A DNA stretch of 64,000 nucleotides from Amaurobius ferox (lineage: Eukaryota > Arthropoda > Arachnida > Araneae > Amaurobiidae), in assembly GCA_951213105.1 (NCBI GenBank), contig OX578137.1, forward strand, positions 60,834,736 through 60,898,735, given 5' to 3'. Position 1 is the first letter of the stretch. Each line of letters opens with the position of its first letter. Of the stretch, positions 46,352-56,253 are shown piece by piece. The position numbers and the translations under genes were made by a program. The notes under the pieces are model-generated. The model did not search any database, was not told where the DNA came from, and worked only from the letters and a program-made list of their open reading frames with translations.

Positions 46352-47898
46352 CTAGCAATATACCCGTTCTTCGTACGGAAAATATAATATAAAGAAACTT
46401 AACAATCACAATTATGTGCAAATTCCTATAGTATTCTAAATGACTTTGTTATTCAAAATATACTATTAAAATATTTAATTTAATTCTTCTAAAAATGTAT
46501 AAGGATATCTGTGCTCGATATACAAAATTACCTTCCCAGGCAGATCTGAAGAATAAAGCATCCTGGTCCAGTTTGTAAACAAATTTAGAAATTATATTTT
46601 TTAATTTTCGCAAAACGACAAAGATTATCTAGAAAATCGTACTTAATTATGCAAAATATTGAATTTTCATCGATTCGGTGTCATTTTGATAAATTTAGCG
46701 TTATTTCATCAATATAGTGACATCTTAAAAATCGCCAAATGTATCGCCAAGAGGGACTATAGGGTGACCCCTTGACAAAACACAATTAATTTCATTTATT
46801 TAGCTCAATTTTATGAATTTAAATATATTTTTATGGATTTACAATTTTTTTTATCAATTTGGGACATTTTAAAAAATCGTTAAATGCGGTACTCAGTTGG
46901 ACGGTTGTACTGACAGACAAAATGCTACCGAAACATTATTTCAGTACTCTCTTCTAACAAGACAAAATTAATTTCATTGATTTAATGTCGTTTTTATCAA
47001 TTTGACGACAATTCCGTCAATTTGGCAACAAGAATAAAACATTCTGATCCCATTTGTATATACTAAATAAAAACACTAAAATTGTATTAGAAGATATATC
47101 CGTATATATCCGTTCTACTCTTATTCTGTTTCAACAATCGGCTAAATGAGTTTATTGGCTAAACACAATATATAAGTTTGAAAACTCTTTGCCAAATAAA
47201 CGAAAGTGGTGTATGCAATCCGCAACTAATGTAATTAAAGAAAAATCAAACCGTTCATTTATAAGATATATTTTTATATCCATTTATGTATTATACAAAG
47301 AGAAAAAATAATAATAAAAATTTACAAACACATTTGATTTAATTGCGTTGCTGAGCAACATGATATAAAAATAATCTTCCTCATAAAATGCTGATAATTA
47401 AATAACCATTTTCATTTCTTAATACTTTTCAATGTTGAGTAAGAGCCTATGAAAAATAAACCATGGTGATAGTGTTTCCATTTAAATTCATGTTTCAAAT
47501 TTGCGATTTTCAAAAGTGACTAGTAAACGCAATAAACTCCCACCAAACTCAGAGATAGAATTTTAATTCACTTTCATGTTTTAAACTAGCGATTTCCAAC
47601 CTTTTTCGTTTGGAGAAACATGGACTAAAATTAAAGTGGGGCTATTTCAAGGTTACCCACAAAATTTCATTAAATTCGGTTCAGCCGTTCTCCCGTGATA
47701 ATGAGACAAATGAAAGTTTGGTTTATCATTAATATTTCAAAAACCTCTGGTCTTAGACACTTGAAATATAGACTAAATTTTAAGTGTGGCTATTTCAAAG
47801 CTATCCACAAAATTTCATAAAATTCGGTTCAGCCGTTCTCCCGTGATGACGGGACAAATAGACGGGACAAATCAGATTTTCAATTTTATTTACGTAGA
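46352..47898 (-). mobile_element. Complete-looking non-autonomous Helitron
   Basis: On the minus strand it starts at 47898 with TCTACGTAAATAAAATTG after a host A, and ends at 46352 with a hairpin (CCGTACGAAGAACGGG), GTATATTG and CTAG, followed by host T. That is the full Helitron signature: 5' TC, 3' hairpin plus CTRR, insertion between A and T with no duplication. The first 560 bases match the 63375-64000 segment, the last 200 match 590-793. The interior (about 46660-47040) carries the GGCGAC module also found in family B. No Rep/helicase gene, so it depends on a partner. Confidence 0.85.
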
Positions 47899-48370
47899 TT
47901 ACAGATAATGGCAACTGTAAAAGTTTTACTCTTCTATTGAGTTTTCTTTTTATTTTTGTATATATGATTATGGAAAAAATATTTTTTATTTCTTTTACTA
48001 TAACATTTTTTATGCAATTAAATATTTTCATTCTTTTTGTGTTAAATTGTACAAGTCAGGATTAATTTTAATTATGTTGCAAAAATATCTAAAACTAACA
48101 GCAGAATTGTATCTATATAAACTGCAAAATGAACCATAATTTTTAAATTAATAAAGGAAATAGTGAAAAATTTGATTTTAAAATAGTTTTATTTTGTATT
48201 TAGAAGTTGTAATTTGCAGTCTAAGAATTCCTGGACCTATTCCTGGACAGGCATCCAAGCAATTGAGATCCTATTGTCAGTGATGTTATAGAACCGATAT
48301 CTCAGTGTTTTATTTTATAAGAGTTCTTCTGCAGAGAATAATCAGATAATGCAGAGAATGCATGCACTCT
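47899..48370. other. No gene recognised
   Basis: AT-rich sequence between a Helitron and a family B copy. Confidence 0.4.
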
Positions 48371-49769
48371 AAAAAAATCTGATGTAGGCAGCACATGACT
48401 TTCCTCATGTAATGCAATGAATTTACTAGTTTTACAGTCAAAAGGTAATGTATAAGATCCACGGCGCTGTGTTTTTATCGTTGAATTGTACATTTGGTGA
48501 TTTTCCGGATGACAACATGTAAAACTATTCCAAAATACTCAATTAACTTATACTTCGCTCAACTCTAAATAAACAATCATCAATATTGATAGCATCTTCA
48601 ATAAGCGATATAGTCCATATATTAAAATACCTTAATAATTACGTCATCAATTCGGCGCAATTTTCATTAATTTAACGCTAAATTATTCGCCAAGTTTGCC
48701 TAATGCATCACCAAGTGTTACAAACAAACGGAGATAAGAGTATTTCTTATATACTAAAAGGTATGCCAGTCATATGACTGAAATCAGAATTTGCCAGACA
48801 TTACTTCCCATTTCGTGTCATTTTTATCAATTTGGCGACATTTTTTTTTCATTTTAGGAATATTTAAAATAGTCGCAAAGTTGGCGACGTCCCGCTATAT
48901 TTCTCGCCAAACGTTACGGACGGACGGAGAAATGGGATATTCTTGTAGTCTACGCTCATGTTTTTTCCAAGATATTGAGCTTTCATCATCTAGTAGTCAT
49001 ATTCATTGATTTTTTATTAATTTGGCGACATTTTCGTTAATTTGGTAACATTTAAAAAAGTCGCCAAGTTGGCGAAATTTCGCCAAAATCTCGCCAAGCG
49101 TTATGCACGGAGAAATAAGTTATTCTTGTAGCAGATAAATGGCTATTAGCGTCCAAAATAAAAGTATTACCTAAAGTATCTTTCCACATGAATGGAACTA
49201 GCTAAATCCAAGAGAATGATGTCACCAAATTCATCGCATGATATTACTTATGTAAAGTGAACTTATTTCACAATGGGTAATATTTTTATTTTATTTTATA
49301 TGATTTTTTGATATTTTTTTTTAAAAATGTGCAATATCTCGAGAATGGTTCAAGCTAGTTTTCTAAAATGTGTGTCAATCGTTTTCTAATGAAAAATTAC
49401 ATAAGAAATGGCTATTTGCGTAACTTTATTAAACGTTTCAACTTTTGGATGATTTTTTCAAAATTTCACTCGAGAATTTAGGGGGGTTCTGAACATGCGA
49501 TTGCGTATAAAAACAATAGGCTTCCTGTATTCATGGATTGTAATTCTTGTACCAAATTTTGCTCGAATCGGTCCGTTTTTCGCCGGTTACCGTCTCTACA
49601 GACTTACTGACACACACACACACACACACACACATAGAGTTATCACCTCAAAAATATTCGATTTGTGTTCAGGGATTCTTTAAACGTACTCTCCCGTCGA
49701 AAACTCGAATTCGAATTTTCGACCCCATCACAATACTTTCCTTATACATTATGTATGTAAGGAAAGTAA
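48371..49769 (-). mobile_element. Repeat family B, long copy
   Basis: Its 3' terminus (minus strand) is at 48371, with AAATCTGATGTAGGCAGCAC and ATGACTTTCC on the plus strand; its 5' hairpin, ACTTTCCTTACATACATAAT read on the minus strand, ends at about 49769. In between are two or three diverged GGCGAC modules (48640-48720, 48820-48920, 49010-49100), the usual 'gcagataaatggctattagcgtcc' and 'cgagaatggttcaag' blocks and a CA microsatellite at 49612-49635. It is longer than other copies through module repetition. Confidence 0.7.
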
Positions 49770-49804
49770 TAAAGCACATCTTAATATAAAAGGAGTACAT
49801 TTAT

Positions 49805-49848
49805 TGCATTATATAAAGAAAGTCATGTGTTGGCCACATCATATTTTC
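49805..49848 (+). mobile_element. Isolated family B 3' terminus
   Basis: TTGCATTATATAAAGAAAGT followed by CATGTGTTGGCCACATCATA matches the conserved 3' end of family B in plus orientation, 35 bp after the 5' end of the minus-strand copy. Confidence 0.6.
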
Positions 49849-50039
49849 TTACTTTAAAATCAACAAATTATAAAATTTTCATATAGTCCTGGCTTCATAT
49901 TTTATTTTTGATTATAATGTATTTACCTCTTAAATCAATATTTTTTGAACTGAGATATGTGCACCAAAGTTGTTTTTCTTTGTGTGCGTGTGTGTGTGTA
50001 AGGGGGGGGGGAGGGTTAGAATACGGGTACGGGACGTGA

Positions 50040-50104
50040 TAGCCTCGTTGAAGACCCAGACTGCCCGACTCACCTGAAGTTATGAACAGCTGTTTAGGTG
50101 GCCC
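50040..50104 (-). mobile_element. Old SINE 3' relic
   Basis: GAAGACCCAGACTGCCCGAC and AACAGCTGTTTAGGTGGCCC align with the reversed 3' body of the tRNA-SINE family, with many changes. Confidence 0.5.
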
Positions 50105-50113
50105 GGGTGACAG

Positions 50114-50160
50114 TCTCGTTGTTGTTGTTGAGACCCAGACCGTCCGACCTACCAGAAAGG
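50114..50160 (-). mobile_element. Severely 5'-truncated SINE insertion
   Basis: Only the last 45 or so bases of the SINE body plus its (CAA)n tail are present (plus strand GTTGTTGTTGTTGAGACCCA onward to AGAAAGG). Flanking GGGTGACAG repeats at 50105-50113 and 50161-50169 look like a target duplication. 5' truncation is the hallmark of target-primed reverse transcription. Confidence 0.7.
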
Positions 50161-50874
50161 GGGTGACAGCCCCGTGTAAATTTTCTTAAAATTAAAAAAT
50201 CGCGTGAAATTTGAATACATAATTTTGAGCCAAGGGACTTTTTCTCGGTTTAGAATTATGACACCCAATTAAAACTTAAGAGCGTTCCGCGACCAAAAAG
50301 GTTGAAAAACACTGATCTAAACGATTCTGGCCGAATTCAAACCTGTTCCTTTCGCAGCTGGTCTGCAAACGATATCTCGGACGTTTCGTCTAGATGGTGA
50401 AGGTTATACATTTTTCCATTTTCCAATTTCATGCATTTAAAATTATAAATCTCACGTTTCGGAATATGGAATATTTCAACTATAGAAGTATGCTCTGAAA
50501 ATTTTACTTAAATCGAGTGATAACTCATTGAGATAGCAATACTTCTTTTAGTTTTATTTTTAGGGTAAAGGAACCCTTTTTTTTCTTTGCGACTTCATAT
50601 ATTTTGTATTTTCTGTTATTTTGTTTTTTTTAGTAGTTTATTTTTGTTTATCATGTTTATTTTTAGTAGTCCAAAAGTCTATTTTCTTGAATATCGGCTT
50701 TCTAGTTTCGCGAATGTAAAATATATAGCACATAAAGCACATAATAAGTTATTCTTGTGTCCTTCTGCAAACGATCAACAACCAACAAACCAGAATCTTA
50801 TGCCCATGCGTGGTGAACAAAACGACGTGAAGAACACGTGCACGTGTTTAGAAAGTATCAAAGAAACTTTTAGT

Positions 50875-51120
50875 GTCCACTTCGACGATAAGATCTTGCA
50901 ATTTCGTCCCAGTAGTTCAACGGTTGACCAGTACTTAGATCCAGGGTTCGATTCCCGGTTGGGATAGCAATGTTCTTTATAATGTCCCTTTTCGGGCATC
51001 AGTGTAAAGAACCTTGCTACCTCAACCGGGAATAGAACCCTGGATCCGCGAACTGGCTAGCCGGCCCTCTACCGTTGAGCTACTGTGAAGAAATCGCAAA
51101 CTCTTATCGTCGAAGTGAAC
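50875..51120. mobile_element. Foldback pair of tRNA-like repeats
   Basis: Two tRNA-like units face each other. The left one has box A TAGTTCAACGG (50913-50923) and a perfect box B GGTTCGATTCC (50945-50955). The right one, on the minus strand, has TAGCTCAACGG (51072-51082) and GGTTCTATTCC (51029-51039) at normal tRNA spacing. The inverted symmetry extends beyond them, from CACTTCGACGATAAGA at about 50878 to its complement near 51117, and through AGCAA.GTTCTTTA at the centre near 50997. Arms are about 120 bp. A transcript would fold into one long hairpin. These are not true tRNA genes: the cloverleaf stems are poor. Confidence 0.75.
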
Positions 51121-51344
51121 TCTGTTTAGGGCATATTAAGCCTGCGTTGTACAATTATTACGGATGCGCATTTAAAAACAAAGCGCATTTGTTTAATACC
51201 AAGAAATTTGGAAAGTGAGTGCTGTTGTCTGTATCTGTATTATTCAAGTGGCGGGTAATGGTTTTGGACCCAACAACGGCGGATATTCAGACGCAGTTTT
51301 AATTATAAATTATAGTGTAGATTGCGCGTTACTTTTTACTACTG

Positions 51345-51583
51345 CCGGCGAGGTGGTCGAGTGGTTAAGGCGAGCGCTTCCACAGCAATCGCTCGACCGC
51401 CGCGTTGTGGGTTCGAATCCCACGTAAGGCATGGATGTTTGTGTTGTGGGCGCAGTGTGTTCTGCCCCCCTCTGGTGCGTCAGAGGCAACGTCCTAGGAT
51501 GGCTAAATGGTTCACGTTCTGGCCGCTGACAAAGGCGAATGATGATAAGTCAAGTGCCTGGCCATTTGATAAAAAAAAAAAAA
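51345..51583 (+). mobile_element. Second-type SINE with Ser/Leu-tRNA-like head, very young
   Basis: The head GGCGAGGTGGTCGAGTGGTT contains box A TGGTCGAGTGG in the form used by long-arm tRNAs, with a variable-arm-like insert (CGCTCGACCGCCGCG) and a perfect box B GGTTCGAATCC at about 51411-51421. A GC-rich body of about 150 bp and a pure poly-A tail follow. A perfect 14-bp target duplication ACTTTTTACTACTG lies at 51331-51344 and 51584-51597. The perfect duplication and clean poly-A point to a recent insertion. It has no sequence in common with the (CAA)n-tailed SINE family. Frames over it are chance readings. Confidence 0.93.
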
Positions 51584-52067
51584 ACTTTTTACTACTGGAT
51601 TTTAAAGCATTGCTTTAGTATTTGTCAATCCAATTAATTTAATCAAGTTATTATGTTAAATATGGTAATATACTAATGAGGAATGAACGCTTCATCACTT
51701 TGAATGAACTTTAAACTGAATGATTTTCACCTTATCAAAGCATTCAGGATGTATGTAATCCCGATTGCAATCTCATAAACGCTTTGAATGCAGTCCATAA
51801 TGTTCTGTCCAGCTATTCAAGATATTGCGTCAACACGGCAGTACAAAGGCATGTGTTCAATGTGTCCAGACTGTGCAAGGTAATCAGAAACGAGCAGCTA
51901 GTAAACTGGACTATTACCCTTTTAGCGTCATCAGATTAATTTCAAATATTGACTATAATGAAGCATAGCATGGAGTATCTAACTCCGTTATTCTCAACGT
52001 GCGGCGCAATTTGAAAATAGTACTCTAAGAATATATTTTTTATTTAGCTTCGAATAGAAAAAAAAAT
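51584..52067. other. No gene recognised
   Basis: AT-rich sequence following the poly-A SINE. No repeat or frame supported. Confidence 0.4.
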
Positions 52068-52145
52068 CTGATGAGTGCAGTATATGTCTTTCTCTACATA
52101 ATGCAATGACTTTGCTTCTTTTACAGTTAGGATGTACAAGATCCA
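52068..52145 (-). mobile_element. Family B 3' terminus seeding a tandem array
   Basis: AAAAATCTGATGAGTGCAG, ACATAATGCAATGACTTTGC and TTTTACAGTTAGGATGT match the 3' end of the copy at 48371, including the AAGATCCA.GGC block where the array then begins. Confidence 0.65.
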
Positions 52146-52149
52146 TGGC

Positions 52150-52600
52150 TTTTACCGTTAAATTGTACTTTTGCGTTATAAGTTAAATTGTGCTCTTAGC
52201 GTTAAATTTTACTTTTGCGTTACCATGTTAAATTGCACTTTTGCGTTACATGTTAAATTGTACTTTTGCGTTACATGTTAAATTGTACTTTTGCATTACA
52301 TGTTAAATTGTGTGCTGTTAGCATTAAATTGTACTTTTGCGTTACATGTTAAATTGTACTTTTGCGTTATATGTAAAATTATGCTTTTGCGTTACATGCT
52401 AAATTGTGCTTTTGCGTTACATGTTAAATTGTATTTTGCGTTACATGCTAAATTGTGCTTTTAGCGTTAAATTGTACTTTTGCGTTACATGTTAAATTGT
52501 ACTTTAGCGTTGCATGTTAAATTGTGTGCTTTTAGAGTTAAATTGTACTTTTGCGTTAAATGCTAAACTGTGCTTTTAGCGTTAAATTGTACAATGATAT
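52150..52600 (+). repeat. Tandem array of a unit of about 26 bp
   Basis: About 17 units of GTTAAATTGTACTTTTGCGT with TACAT linker, some with TGTGCTTTTAGC variants. The family B copy at 48.4 kb carries a single CGTTGAATTGTACATTTGG at the homologous place, so the array grew from part of that element. Confidence 0.92.
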
Positions 52601-52704
52601 TCTGGTTGACAGCTTGCTAAACTATTTTGAAGTGCCCAGATAACATTTATTTTGCGTAAATCTAACTTGCCAACTATAAATACAGCTACTATTTGCTAAG
52701 CAAT

Positions 52705-52945
52705 ATTGTTGAGGGTGGGACAGGCCAGTGGTTATCGAGCAGGGATTGTACTCGGACAACGTAGTTCGATTCCCGACCTGCCCAAACTGCCTCTGCATTT
52801 ACGCGGAGTAAGTGTACGTTAAATATGTGGGTCTCTGTGAATGCCACCTCCACTGGGTTCCCGTCTAAAATGTTTCACTTTCCAGCTGTCTAAACAGGTA
52901 CCTTACACCTTCGGATAGGTCGGATGGTCTGAGTGGAAGAGGAAC
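52705..52945 (+). mobile_element. tRNA-SINE, variant-head subfamily
   Basis: The head reads GAGGGTGGGACAGGCCAGTG and GTTATCGAGCAGGGATTG, different from the other copies but identical in type to the inner head of the SINE at 59487. Box B is AGTTCGATTCCC. The body is shortened and diverged and ends in a GAAC/CAACAA tail. A weak CAATAT duplication may flank it. Confidence 0.8.
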
Positions 52946-53084
52946 AACAATATAGTTCATATATTAAAGGATTACAATCCTTATAAACTAATATTTTGTC
53001 ATATTAAGCTAATGGTTTAGGTTCCAATCAATGGATTCCTAAAATTCAAAATTACAATTCTTATAGGTTAAACTCTATATTGAC

Positions 53085-53145
53085 CCGGCCGCCCAAATTG
53101 CTACTCTCAGTCTTCGGATGAGTCGGTCGGCCTGGGATTTCGACA
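53085..53145 (+). mobile_element. SINE 3' relic
   Basis: GACCCGGCCGCCCAAATTGC and TCGGATGAGTCGGTCGGCCT resemble the final part of the tRNA-SINE body (GGCCGTCCAAAC...GGTAGGTCGGACGGTCTGGG). Confidence 0.45.
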
Positions 53146-53678
53146 CAATACTGCCATATAAAAAGTATTGTGTTTAAAAGTATTGTGTCAGTATTGTGTT
53201 TAACATTTTGTTGTTTAATTTTGAAAATGTGAATCTCATTACTGCTACAAGCATCTAAACATAGCTAAATGGGCCTATGAAAATACTATACCCTTAGATC
53301 GTCATACTGATTAATTCTTATACAACTCCCTATCGATTACTATATCATTCCTGGAAAACGCCATTAATTTACGACATCCTAGATCCTCTAACAAAACGTA
53401 CTTGTCTCAAAACTGTGAAACTCACTATATTTTAAATAAAAGAAAATTATTTTCCCTAAATCTATGTGAATTATCAAATAAATTGAAATCAAATAAAGTG
53501 AATTATCAAATAAATTATAAGATATTGAATATTTATCCATTTAGCGTTACTTTTGTTAATGAAGTATCATTTCTGCAATTTTACGACATAAAAACTGCTA
53601 GAAATCTCAAAACCAAGTTGTTTCAAAAGTCGTTAAACTGGCAATATGTAAAAATTTATAAAAAAAATTATAATAAAA

Positions 53679-54480
53679 AAATCTGATGTGGGCAACACAT
53701 GACTTTCCTTATATAATGTAATAAATTTACTACTTTTACAGTAAAAAAATACGTTTTTCTTATAGTAGATACTTATATTCTTTCCAAGATATTGAATTTT
53801 CGACAATTAGTCGTCATTTTCATTGATTGAGCGTCATTTTTATCCATTTGGCGAGATTTTCGTTAATTTGGCAACATTTCAAAATGTCGCCAAGTTGACG
53901 ACATTCCGCCAAATTCGTCGCCAAAATCTCGTCAAGCGTTATGGGCGACGAAATAAGTTATACCTACAGAAGATAAATGACTATTGGCGTCCAAATACAA
54001 AAGTATTACTTAATGTATCTTCTTTCGTGAATGGAACGAGCTAGATCCACGAGAATGATGGCACCCAATGTATCGCATGGTATTTATTACATATGAAAAG
54101 TGAACATGTTTCCCAAAAGGAAATATTTTTTTTTATTTTATATGACTTTTCGATAATTTTTTTTGAAAAATATGCAATATCTACAGAACGGTTCATGTAA
54201 GCGTTCTAAAATTTATGTCAATCGTTTTCTAATGAAAAATTACATAAGAAATGTCTATTTGCGTAACTTTATTAGCGGTTTTGATTTTTTGACGATTTTT
54301 TCAAAATTTCACGCGAAAATTTAGGGGGGTTCTGAATATTCGATTGCGTATAAAAACAAAAGGCTTCCAGTGTTTACGGATTGTGATTTTTGTACCAAAT
54401 TGCGTTCGAATCGGTCCATTCGTTCGTCAGTTATCGTCTCTACAGGCTCACTGACACACACACACACACACACACACTAG
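53679..54480 (-). mobile_element. Repeat family B, 5'-truncated copy
   Basis: The 3' terminus, AAAATCTGATGTGGGCAACA on the plus strand, lies at about 53679. The GGCGAC module is at 53820-53945 and the CA microsatellite at 54453-54476. The copy stops at the microsatellite; the 5' hairpin part is absent. The 126-codon-scale frames over it are chance readings. Confidence 0.75.
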
Positions 54481-55030
54481 TATTATTTTAAAATAAAATT
54501 CAACTAATAAAGACAGTTCAATACCATACTCGAAATGAAATTTGCACTCAGCCGTGAAGCTGCAATAAAGTATTGTTCCAAAATATCGAAGCGCAATGCA
54601 TAACATATACTGTAAGTATTACACTGGAGTGCAATGCCCCAAGAAGAATACTTAAATCGTTTAATAAACAGGATTAGTTGCGAAAGATATTTGCAGATTT
54701 TTATGAAATAGCGAATAATATCATTACTCTCCCGGTACGTTTCATATTGCTAAATTTGCAGAGGTATTTGGAGAAAAGTGTATACTAATAAATATTAAAA
54801 CTGTGAAGCTTTATACAAACAAGGTGTATTTCCTTCCTATTGGAAAAGCCCAGCTTTTATACGTAGGAAGGGTTTTCAATGTGACCTAAGTTTGGATATT
54901 TTTTGTTAGTGAGCTACTTGAAATAAAAATATGAGCTACTTGAAATAATAAATTTTCAGAGCGACTAAAATCACAGGTTTTGGTAGCTCTGAAAGTTCTA
55001 GGTCTGACACCTGTAAAATCTGCCGGGTTT
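54481..55030. other. No gene recognised
   Basis: AT-rich unique-looking sequence leading into the 163-bp array. Confidence 0.4.
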
Positions 55031-55682
55031 TGATTTTAGGAAAAAAAGTAAAATGTAAAATATTAATATTGATGTATCGAAAAACTTTTTTACTAACCGT
55101 CACGTTTTCATATAAAATTTCATTCAGAGTGCTGTCTGAATAAATTTGCAATAAAAATGTTACTTCGTTAACTAATAGCAGCATGAAAAGTTTTGATTTT
55201 AGGAAAAAATGTAAAATGTAAAATATTAATATTGATGTATCGAAAAACTTTTTTACTAACCGTCACGTTTTCATATAAAATTTCATTCAGAGTGCTGTCT
55301 GAATAAATTTGCAATAAAAATATTACTTCGTTAACTAATAGCAGCATGAAAAGTTTTGATTTTAGGGAAAAATGTAAAATGTAAAATATTAATATTGATG
55401 TATCGAAAAACTTTTTTACTAACCGTCACGTTTTCATATAAAATTTCATTCAGAGTGCTGTCTGAATAAATTTGCAATAAAAATATTACTTCGTTAACTA
55501 ATAGCAGCATGAAAAGTTTTGATTTTAGGAAAAAATGTAAAATGTAAAATATTAATATTGATGTATCGAAAAACTTTTTTACTAACCGTCACGTTTTCAT
55601 ATAAAATTTCATTCAGAGTGCTGTCTGAATAAATTTGCAATAAAAATATTACTTCGTTAACTAATAGCAGCATGAAAAGCTG
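55031..55682 (+). repeat. Tandem array, four nearly identical 163-bp units
   Basis: Units start TGATTTTAGG at 55031, 55194, 55357 and 55520, exactly 163 bp apart. Differences are only a few bases per unit (for example in the A run after the start). Such uniformity means recent amplification or homogenisation. Each unit includes ATTGATGTATCGAAAAACTT, CCGTCACGTTTTCATAT and AACTAATAGCAGCATGAAAA. Repeated minus-strand frames (MLLLVNEVTFLLQIYSDSTL) are produced by the array. A short satellite is likely. Confidence 0.95.
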
Positions 55683-56253
55683 TTTAAAGTATGAACCAAT
55701 TTCGGAAGCAGAAAACCGCCTACTTTCTAAAGGATAGACAGAGTTTCTACCAAAGGCAGGAATACACCAGTCCATAAATAGTCGCATTACGTAACTCAGG
55801 AAGGAAATAATCGCTAAACGATAATTCGAATGAATGAAAGGAAAATCATAGGGGAACGGAAAAATAATTGCAAAAGGTTTCAATGCCCTTATCCACTAAA
55901 TAAAATTACAAAGTAGGATTTTTATTTCGTTTTTCCGAATTTCCTTGCACCAAAGATTTTCTTTCTGGGTCATGTAATGCAACTATAGCGTTCTTGCTTT
56001 TGCTGGTTCGGCTGCTCTGTCTTTAGAAATTGAAGATGATGACTGTTTTTTAAATCCAATATCGGTCGGAGCTCTTAATCAGTATTTTACACTACCATTA
56101 ACTAAATTATTTTTTCTGTAGAGGAATGTTGTCACACAAATGTTTTGTATTTCTTTGATAGGAAATAGACATATGAAAACATTATTTATTAAAGTAACGT
56201 AACTTTCATGTTACCTAATTTCCATGTGCCTGCTTTTAATGAAGGAAATGCAA

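Noticed and set aside
50587..50967. 126-codon plus-strand open frame
   Set aside because: Its C-terminal half reads through the tRNA-like foldback repeat, the rest is AT-rich with a hydrophobic chance N terminus; no family resemblance.
50911..50967. Genuine tRNA gene
   Set aside because: Box A to box B spacing is too short on the left unit and the cloverleaf is incomplete; its mirrored partner shows it to be part of a repeat.
51345..51430. Genuine tRNA-Ser or tRNA-Leu gene
   Set aside because: The acceptor and anticodon stems do not pair well, and the unit continues into a SINE body with a poly-A tail and target duplication.
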